Positions 14,501-23,600 of a stretch of 64,000 bases of DNA are shown one piece after another (position 1 is the first letter of the stretch; each line of letters begins with the position of its first letter). Below the pieces are notes generated by a model, which saw only the letters and a list, made by a program, of their open reading frames with translations, was not told the DNA's origin and searched no databases. This DNA comes from Ecdyonurus torrentis. Its lineage: Eukaryota; Arthropoda; Insecta; Ephemeroptera; Heptageniidae. The position numbers and the translations under genes are program-made. The stretch lies in contig OX439134.1 in NCBI GenBank assembly GCA_949318235.1, positions 25,714,308-25,778,307 of the forward strand, given 5' to 3'.

Positions 14501-17500
14501 GTTCTCATTTAGGATTTAGGGTTGAAAATATATATAGGCTTGTATTTAAAAAATAATAATAATAATAAGTAAATAATAAGAATTATATGATGCCATTTGA
14601 AAGTAACAGAGTAACATTTTGCAGCTACATATATATGATAAAAATTTTAGAACCCATGACCATAACAAATAAAGTAATTATTGAAATTAACATTGGGGTA
14701 ATTATTATGGGACCATATTATAATGGACATGGACTCCAACACTTAAAAGTAAAAATTTTGTTAACAAATAAATCAATATATACAAATATGGGAAGAAATA
14801 TACTTATCTTTCATAGGTATAAACTTGCATCCGGCCATCAGAAATTTATGAAATTAATAATTAAGGTCGAGATTGATGCAATATCACTGCAATGAAGTCG
14901 AAAGTACAAATCGAGACGTCTTATAGCTCGCTCACAGCAAAAAGCATAAATGTAACAAAACATGAAAGTTATGCGGTACATATTTTCCAAATTTACCATA
15001 CATCTGACACATCAAATAATACCTTATTGATATTCACAGTCTATTTTTCATTGTAATTGCGCTTCAAATTATGTAAAAATGTAGTAGTACATAATAGTAC
15101 ATAATTATGTATGTTTCAAAAGCAAACATTAAACACAGGAGTATATATAAATATGATTATACGAAAGCAAAGAAAAAATATCTTACGTGATCTGCCATGG
15201 TATAGCGTTTATTTAATTGGCGGGACACTGTGATGATTATGGGTACATACAAATTTGAAATATGTCACATAATAAATTAAAAAATAGAGTTAGTAACTTA
15301 CATAATGCAAAATTTACATAATTCAGTTCCAAATACATAAAAATTTACCTCACAGCAGCCAATGTAAAGTTTGATTTTCACCCTCATACTTTGCCGGCAG
15401 AATACGTTCTCGTCATGAAACAAATCAAACAAAAGTAGTTTATTAACAACTTGATATAATTAAATTATGCGGAAAAATAGTGTGTTTCTATTTACCTGTC
15501 AGTATTCATGAAAATAATGTGATAAACAGCAATAAAGTCACTGCTTACAAACATTTTCTTGGCAAGCACTGCGTCGGAACTTCATGACATCGTCGTTGCA
15601 CATGGGCGTGGCGTGGCGTTATTGTTCGTGACGTCACAAAATAAAATGTTTGCGCGGCAATTTTTAAAAATTATTTTGCCAATTCAAGATTCAATGTCCT
15701 AAATGCCCATTCAATGTAAGTTTACATTTTTTATTTCGGTTTTTATGAAGATTTAATGTTTTTTAAACATAATTGACGTATGCTGGCATATTTTTAGATA
15801 TATATTTGAATGAAGAAAGTAACATCGGAAGCATTAAATGAAGTCCGATACATCAAAATAATTTTATTAAAAAATATCCGACTTTTTATACTGAAATTAT
15901 TAATGTTTTTAGCGGTTTTTAGTAAAAAAATCGTAACAAAATGTCATGATTTACATTTTTCTATATCATTAAATAAAGTATTTTACTAGTTTAAGCAAAA
16001 ATATAAAAAATTCCTGAAAGTTAAAAATCTTCGTTCTCGAGTGGTTCATAGTCCGTTCAGTTTGGAACCATTATAGAGATCGTAAAAAATGGTTTACTCT
16101 AAAATTACTTAAAAATTAAAAAATTACCTCTAATTGTTTAATTATCTTAATTATAAACCTTTTTTGGGCCATTATAGGTCAAAAACTCGAATTTGTGATA
16201 ATTTTATTGGTTCAGTTTTGGTTCCACATTGGTTCCGGAACGGTACGTCTCTATATGTACTCAGATGGAACCAATTGCGGAACCATTCGTGCAACAGGGG
16301 GCTTTAAAGGAAAATTTTATTTTTCTTATAATATATCTATAGAGTATTTCCTACGTAATTCGAGTGGGGAAAAAACCTTTAAAGGCACTATAAAAGAGAG
16401 TCAACCTAATAGCAGCAACACCATTGTGTTTCTACAACATTCACCTTTATCAAGTAAGGTCAATCGTTTATTTAAAAAAATCAATTCGGTCAATCGTTCC
16501 CTCTGACATTCAATCAGGAAATCAATCAATCAATAGGTTATTCAAAGAGCTAGTCAATCAATTTGTGCGTCAATATAAGTCTCTCCATCTATCAATCCTA
16601 CAGCTAATCAGAAAGTTAACTTGTCAATTAGAAAGTCAACTAGTCAATTTTCAATTCATATAGAACGTCAACTAGTCAATTATAAAGTCAACCAGTCAAT
16701 TATCAAGTCAATCAGAAAGTTAACTAGTCAATTATAAAGTCAATCAAAAAGTCAACTAGTCAATTATCAAGTCAGTCATAAAGTCAACTAGTCAATTTTC
16801 AAGTCAATCAGATAGTCAACTAGACAATTATAAAGTCAATCAGAAAGTCAACTGATCAATTATCAAGTCAATCAGATAGTCAATTAGACAATTATCAAGT
16901 CAATCAAAAAGTCAACTAGACAATTATCAAGTCAGTCATAAAGTCAACTAGTCAATTTTCAAATCAATCACATAGTCAACTGGACAATTATAAAGTCAAT
17001 CAAAAAGTCAACTAGTCAATTATAAAGTCAGTCATAAAGTCAACTAGTCAATTTTCAAGTCAATCAGATGATCAACTAGTCAGTTATAAAGTCAATCAGA
17101 TAGTCAACTAGTCAATTATCAAGTCAGTCAAGAAGTAAACTAGTCAATTATCAAGTCAATCAGATAGTCAACTAGACAATTATAAAGTTAATCAAAAGTC
17201 AACTAGTCAATTATTAAGTCAATCAAAAAATCAACTAGAAATAACCGGTCTATCGAAAAATTAACTAATTAATTAATTGGTTTTCTGATTGACTGATTGA
17301 CTAGTTGACTATCTGATTGACATGAAAATTGACTAGTTCACTTCTTAAATGTCTTGGTAATTGACTAGTTGAATATCTGATTGACTTGAAAATTGACTAG
17401 TTGACTTTATGACTGACTTGATAATTGACTAGTTGACTTTTTGATTGACGTGATAATTGTCTAATTGCCTATCTGATTGACTTGAAAATTGACTAGTTGA

Positions 17501-20500
17501 CTTTATGACTGACTTGATAATTGACTAGTTGACTTTTTGATTGACTTTATAATTGTCCAGTCGACTATGTGATTGATTTGAAAATTGACTAGTTGACTTT
17601 ATGACTGACTTGATAATTGTCTAGTTGACTTTTTGATTGACTTTATAAATGACTAGTTGATTATCTGATTGACTTGATAATTGATTAGTTGACTTTCTGA
17701 TTGACTTTATAATTGTCTAGTTGACTATCTGATTGACTTGAAAATTGACTAGTTGACTTTATGACTGACTTGATAATTGACTAGTTGACTTTTTGATTGA
17801 CTTGATAATTGTCTAATTGACTATCTGATTGACTTGATAATTGATCAGTTGACTTTCTGATTGACTTTATAATTGTCTAGTTGACTATCTGATTGACTTG
17901 AAAATTGACTAGTTGACTTTATGACTGACTTGATAATTGACTAGTTGACTTTTTGATTGACTTGATAATTGTCTAATTGACTATCTGATTGACTTGATAA
18001 TTGATCAGTTGACTTTCTGATTGACTTTATAATTGTCTAGTTGACTATCTGATTGACTTGAAAATTGACTAGTTGACTTTATGACTGACTTGATAATTGA
18101 CTAGTTGACTTTTTGATTGACTTGATAATTGTCTAATTGACTATCTGATTGACTTGATAATTGATCAGTTGACTTTCTGATTGATTTTATAATTGTCTAG
18201 TTGACTATCTGATTGACTTGAAAATTGACTAGTTGACTTTATGACTGACTTGATAATTGACTAGTTGACTTTTTGATTGACTTTATAATTGACTAGTTAA
18301 CTTTCTGATTGACTTGATAATTGACTGGTTGACTTTATAATTGACTAGTTGACGTTCTATATGAATTGAAAATTGACTAGTTGACTTTCTAATTGGCAAG
18401 TTAACTTTCTGATTAGCTGTAGGATTGATAGATGGAGAGACTTATATTGACGCACAAATTGATTGACTACCTCTTTGAATAACCTATTGATTGATTGATT
18501 TCCTGATTGAATGTCAGAGGGAACGATTGACCGAATTGATTTTTTTAAATAAACGATTGACCTTACTTGATAAAGGTGAATGTTGTAGAAACACAATGGT
18601 GTTGCTGCTATTAGGTTGACTCTCTTTTATAGTGCCTTTAAAGGTTTTTTCCCCACTCGAATTACGTAGGAAATACTCTATAGATATATTATAAGAAAAA
18701 TAAAATTTTCCTTTAAAGCAGTTATTAATATTTTTTATTATTTATATTTATTTGCTATCTTTTTGGCCCTCATAGCTAATAAAACATCATCATCGTATTG
18801 AAATTGCCACTACTCTTTGTAAATTACATGTATATTTAAATAGGGCAAAATTTTGAATTTAAAACTACTCGCTCAAAAGTGAGATTTTTTGAAAAATTCT
18901 TCCATAATCGTCTTTATCGTGTTAAAATTGACCTATAAACATATATAATAATGTATTTTGAGACAAAAAGTTTTTTACTCAAAAAATCGAGCAAGGGGGT
19001 AACTATGTCTCGGAGGGTGAAAAAATGTTTTTTTTTCGCTATAGAGAAAAAATAAATCAAATATCAGTTTTTCATTGACAATAATCACAAAGAGCGCAAA
19101 AAATGCTACTTGTTTGATTTGTGTATGTTAAAATTGTCTCAACATGGTCCCGCGTATGGTGAAAAAACGTTAAAATTTGGACCTTTTTTGGGTCCCTTTT
19201 TGCGAGGACAAAAAATGTCAACAGAGCAATCTAATGAACATGGATAGACGCTAAATACGATCGAGATTAAAAGCTTTGCTGGGCTCAAGTCTCTATCTTT
19301 CATATTTTTAAAGTTATTAAATATTACGTATCGAAGAGTCACTTTTTTAATGCATTTTGCAGCAGCCAGACTTTACCGATGAAAGGGATATACAGCCCAC
19401 TTAAACCGACCCTGGTGCTTGCCTTGCACAACTGTATGGCACTTTGCGTACATATATCAATAAAACAAATCATTTTTTATGTGATTTAACAGTTTTACTA
19501 CATTATCATACCTTTTACGTAAGTTATGATTTGTTTTCAAAAATCAGTAGCAAACTGCCCCATTTAACCCCATGTATTTATAACTTGAAGCACGAAATAT
19601 TGAAAGAGTTGCACGTTCCAGGGCCTCTGGAAGCTGATATTTTTACTAAAAACTAATGTTATGCACATCAATTGATTGGAAATTTAATTTTCTTTCTTAC
19701 TGTGTGCATAAAATTGCGCAAAAATATTTTCACAAATTTACAAGGCTAATAGAAGTGTCCGTAGTATAGATATGAGCCCATTTCGGGAACTTCTAGGGTC
19801 TCCAGTGACTCTAATTTTAGGTTTATTGAATTTTAAAGTAGATATTCGTAATCAGCGTCACTTTTTACATACTCTTCGACGTTTCAGTGGTTAAGCTGCA
19901 AAAATTATTTTTTAGTCCCCATTTAACCCCATGTTAAATCGTCGATTTTTCATTAGCCGGCCACGCCCCCAAATCAACTGCTCCGCCGATTTTGACCACG
20001 ATTCCTTACTTAGGGTCAAAAAATCTACCTATGTACCAAATTTCAGCTCAAAATCTTTCTGACAAGTCGCAAACGTACCTTGTTAGCCTCTCTGAAGGAG
20101 CGATTGTATGAAAATCACGTTAAGTCCAAGTGCAAAATTAAAAAAATCGATTACTTTTTTTGTATACCAAAATTCATCCCATGCATTGAGGAGTTCAAAA
20201 AACTATACTTTGAGTGACACGATTTTTGTCGATTTTTTGAACTGTAACCATAGTCGATATTTTGGATTTTTTTTTACGTCATTAAACAATACTCACAATA
20301 AGTTTGAAGCCATCGAGTTTTCTATAAAAGAAGTGAGCTAAGGTGCTAAAGATCCATCTCAGTATAAATACATTGAATTTAAAGTTCAGCGGCATAGAAA
20401 AAAATCGGGACTCAAAATCGGGATTTTTGAAAAAGTTGTCAACTTGAAAAAATCGTTAAAAATAAAAAATTATCGAAACTGAGGAAATGATTTGTTCCAA

Positions 20501-20592
20501 AGGGTTACAACTATAGTCAGCTCTTCATAAAAATTGAAAAAATTGATATTTTGATTTTTACTCGGACGTCACAGGGTTCGTTTCAAAATGGG

Positions 20593-20625
<33 letters not shown>

Positions 20626-23600
20626 GCTGATACCCAATTTTGGTCCATTTTTCCTATAAAATCGATAATAGCTGGGACCGATATTTTTTATGGAAGCTAT
20701 TCAAAACTGTCTATGTTTTCCACAAAAAAATTGAATGTGGTCTAACTTTCATAGTTTAGCAGATTTGCGGTTCTAAAATGTTCGTTCCGTCATTATAATG
20801 TAGTGATAAAAAGTGACGTTTAAACAAACCCCTGCCAAAAATTCAAATTTTGCCCAAATGACAAATGACCTAAAATTAAAAATTTTTTTTTTTATAACAG
20901 CCCAATTGGGATGATATCAATCCAATTTTGCCCTGAAGTTTTTAAAATTGCCTCCTGAAAACTTTAAAATATATGCCGAGTATTATGTATCAGAAAATTT
21001 TCTAAGTGTTGAAATCCTATGCAGGCAAATACAGACAAACACAATATTTTAGCTTTTTTTAAAAAACGCTTTTTGCATGCATTGTGCCAGTACTTTTTTT
21101 TTATTATTATTTTCTTTTAAAAATGAGGAGTGCATGCAAAAGGCAGTCAATATTTTTGCGTCCTTTTTTTGCCGTGCAGGCAGGTACATACAAAGTGCTG
21201 GTAAGGTACATGCAATTATTACATGTATTTTGCATGAAACATACAATGTGCTTACAACCTGCATACAATGTACACGCAAAACTTTTTTGTAGGGGCGTGT
21301 TATATAAGCAGTAAACTGACATTGAAAAGGAGTCCCGGTCGAGCCGAATTCCTTTTCAATGTCAGTTTACTGCTTATATAACACGGTGTAACACGAAAGC
21401 TAAACCCTTTCGCTAACTATATTCTTTTGCACATAAAATATGCATCATAACGATACATATTTTATGCATTTTATAATACATACAAAACTGCATTACGGTG
21501 GTGCACAATATTTATGTTATCGTTATGACTTATGATTCTTATTTTACGTGCAAAAGTAGTAAGCAAATAAAATAATACGTTTGTTTTAAGATTGTAATGG
21601 GCCTTTTAAAAATTCTTCACAGAATGAAAAATTGAATATGGTTGTATTTTTTACTGGCCAATGTAAAATAAAAATATATATATATATATGTGACGAATTT
21701 TAAATTTACCTAAAAAAATATGGGTTAAAATAAAATTAATCTGCTTATAAAGTTATTGAAAGGTGTCAAATTAAAATATTCTTCATTTTAAAAATTAACA
21801 TTATATATTATTATTTATAATAATATATAATGTTAATTTTTAAAATGAAGAATATTTTAATTTGACACCTTTCAATAACTTTATAAAATATTATTTATAT
21901 ATATAATATTATATTATTTAATATTATAAATACATATACATATTATAATGCTTCACATTTGGTTATATTAACGTAATATAGCTTGTTCTGTAAAGTAAAG
22001 TGAATCTCAACAACAGTGATTGGCTAACCAACAAAATACTACACATTCATTGGTTGATCTTGTTTTTTGAGCTAACAAAATTGACAAAAATTGAGTCACA
22101 TGAAGAGCATGGAACTTTTTTGTGTGGAGTTTCTTTCATTCTTATCAAGTTCAAAGTTCTAAACGAAGAAATAACAATGATCGACCATATGTATAAACGT
22201 AGTAAACAGGTAACGAAGTCATAATCAGCTGTTATAACAAAGGAACATATCGACACAAAAGTTGCGCCGGAAGTCTGACTTTGCAGAACAAGCTATAATG
22301 TTACATTATTAATGTACATATTATTGCTTGGAACATTTTTATCACGTTAAGGTCGTACTGAATATTAAATGTTAAAGGCGTAGAACACCTTGAACAAAAA
22401 AGTTGCGTAATATCCTAACACATCTGAAAATCAACGTTGATTTGGCCGGAGTCATTGATTTCTAATTTATTTTCCATTCACAAAATGCTGCTGCCGGTCA
22501 CTGACATCACAGCTCACCCGGTTTACGCGCGCGTTGGTTAGGATATTACGCAACTTTTTTTTGTTCAAGGTGTTCTACGCCTTTAAGATTTTTTTATTAT
22601 TATTATTATTCCTAATAAATATTTCTATTCCATCCCTACTGACGGATCTATTCATCTCATTAACAAAGGATGCACCCCTTTTTTCTTGGCGATAAACCAT
22701 AGCATAAGTATTACTTTATAATATATAGTTAATATAATAATTATTAATATACTTATATTATGGATAAACTCAAAAATTTGTCTGGCCATAATAAGTAAAA
22801 TACCGAAAAGTTAAATTGTTGAGTAAAATTTATAGGGTGGTTTCATTCATGTTAAAGTCGACGCCATAAGTGAGCGCTAAATAAGTATAGGAAAATGACT
22901 CACTTTGCTAGTTTAAAAATATTTCGCAATATTTTTGAGAGCTTTGATGCTGTTAACAGGTTAATTAGTGTTTCAAGTATGCAAGAAAAAAAATAACCTA
23001 AAATAGCTAATTTTCCAAAGGACATAGCCAAAAACTACGTTTGTCCTATGTTTAAGCAAGTCTAAGCAATGTTATTCATTGCTCAAAAAGAGTATTGAAA
23101 GGCATTCAGGATGACGTAATGCAAACACACCCTATGCTTATCAAAAATTCAAAGTTTGAAAAAAAAAAGAAGAAGGGAAGGGGGGGGGGGGTGTTTCCGG
23201 TGTCGAGTGATGATAAGAATATCTGTCCAAATTAGTTAAAAGTTTTAAAACTTATAAAAGTTTAAAAGTTATTTACTGCAACAGGTGTGAAATAAAAACG
23301 TATCCTATAACTTATACAACCCTCTACTTTTATACGCTGAAAGGGAACTCTAAATTACAGGCGTTTTTCTTTTTTTTTTTTTTTATCATATCATAACTTT
23401 ATTATTATTATATTATGAGATATGACATGAGTCACATTTCACATTGTTGAAATACTTATTGAAATACAACACGTGGTTGCTAAGCAACGTAGTTTGAGAT
23501 CAACAAGTGTTGTGTTGTGTTGTAATATTGTTATACGCGCAACTTTATTTATCATTTGCATATCATATTTCTGAATCTTTGCTCGCGTAATGACTCATAC

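Larger units (their letters stand above)
12543..16301. mobile_element. 3.76-kb TIR element inserted in the left fold-back arm only
   Basis: Ends are CCCCCTGTTGCACGG and CGTGCAACAGGGGG. The other arm reads straight through AATAACTGCTTTAAAGG, so it preserves the empty site. Boundaries are therefore exact to 1 bp: either no duplication (12543-16301) or a GC duplication (12544-16300). The subterminal regions are dense in GGAACC/GGTTCC and GAACGTTC motifs, with several within 200 bp of each end, as expected for transposase-binding sites. The interior has a four-copy tandem repeat and two hairpins but no coding region. Superfamily not assigned. Confidence 0.82.
11181..20082. mobile_element. Giant fold-back transposon-like palindrome
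   Basis: The left terminus CAAGGTACGTTTGCGACTTG is inverted exactly at the right end. TTA lies outside both ends (11178-11180, 20083-20085), consistent with a 3-bp target duplication. The outer arms (11181-12542 and 18719-20082) differ by only a few bases or indels where checked. The inner arms (16302-16660 and 18350-18718) are also nearly identical. The core is about 30-bp tandem repeats, AGTCAACTAGTCAATTAT then AAGTCAATCAGA, which switch strand near 17270. Equal small open frames on opposite strands in the arms only reflect the duplication. No transposase is visible, so it is non-autonomous. Structure resembles fold-back (FB/Galileo-like) elements; the TTA flank instead hints at PIF/Harbinger. 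Class unresolved. Confidence 0.8.
5677..21410. mobile_element. Candidate 15.7-kb composite insertion with inverted ends and 13-bp flanking repeat
   Basis: CGCTAACTATATT occurs directly at 5664-5676 and at 21411-21423. The right copy abuts a terminal sequence reading AAAGCTAAACCCTTT, which is the inverse of GAAAGGGTTTAGCTTT at 5721. About 50 bp match at the two ends in inverted orientation. Inside each end lie degenerate subrepeats built on TGCATGCA, ACTGCC and GTACATAC. On the left, 44 unexplained bases separate the flanking repeat from the inverted end. The interior holds SINE, LINE, MITE and fold-back sequences but no transposase or integrase. The reading as one insertion is inference; two independent copies of a repeat could also give inverted ends, but would not explain the direct 13-mer. 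Confidence 0.45.

Noticed and set aside
16650..18350. Short regularly spaced repeats resembling a CRISPR array
   Set aside because: The whole unit is repeated, there are no unique spacers, the direction flips in the middle, and the DNA is eukaryotic. It is the core of a fold-back element.
11607..19656. Pairs of identical small open frames on opposite strands (11607-11819 with 19444-19656, 11921-12124 with 19139-19342, 16424-16663 with 18357-18596)
   Set aside because: They are copied because the arms are inverted duplicates. Peptides show no domain and no evidence of selection can be read.
22000..22256. Overlapping 74- and 69-codon frames on opposite strands
   Set aside because: They lie inside a TIR element and resemble no known protein; most likely chance.
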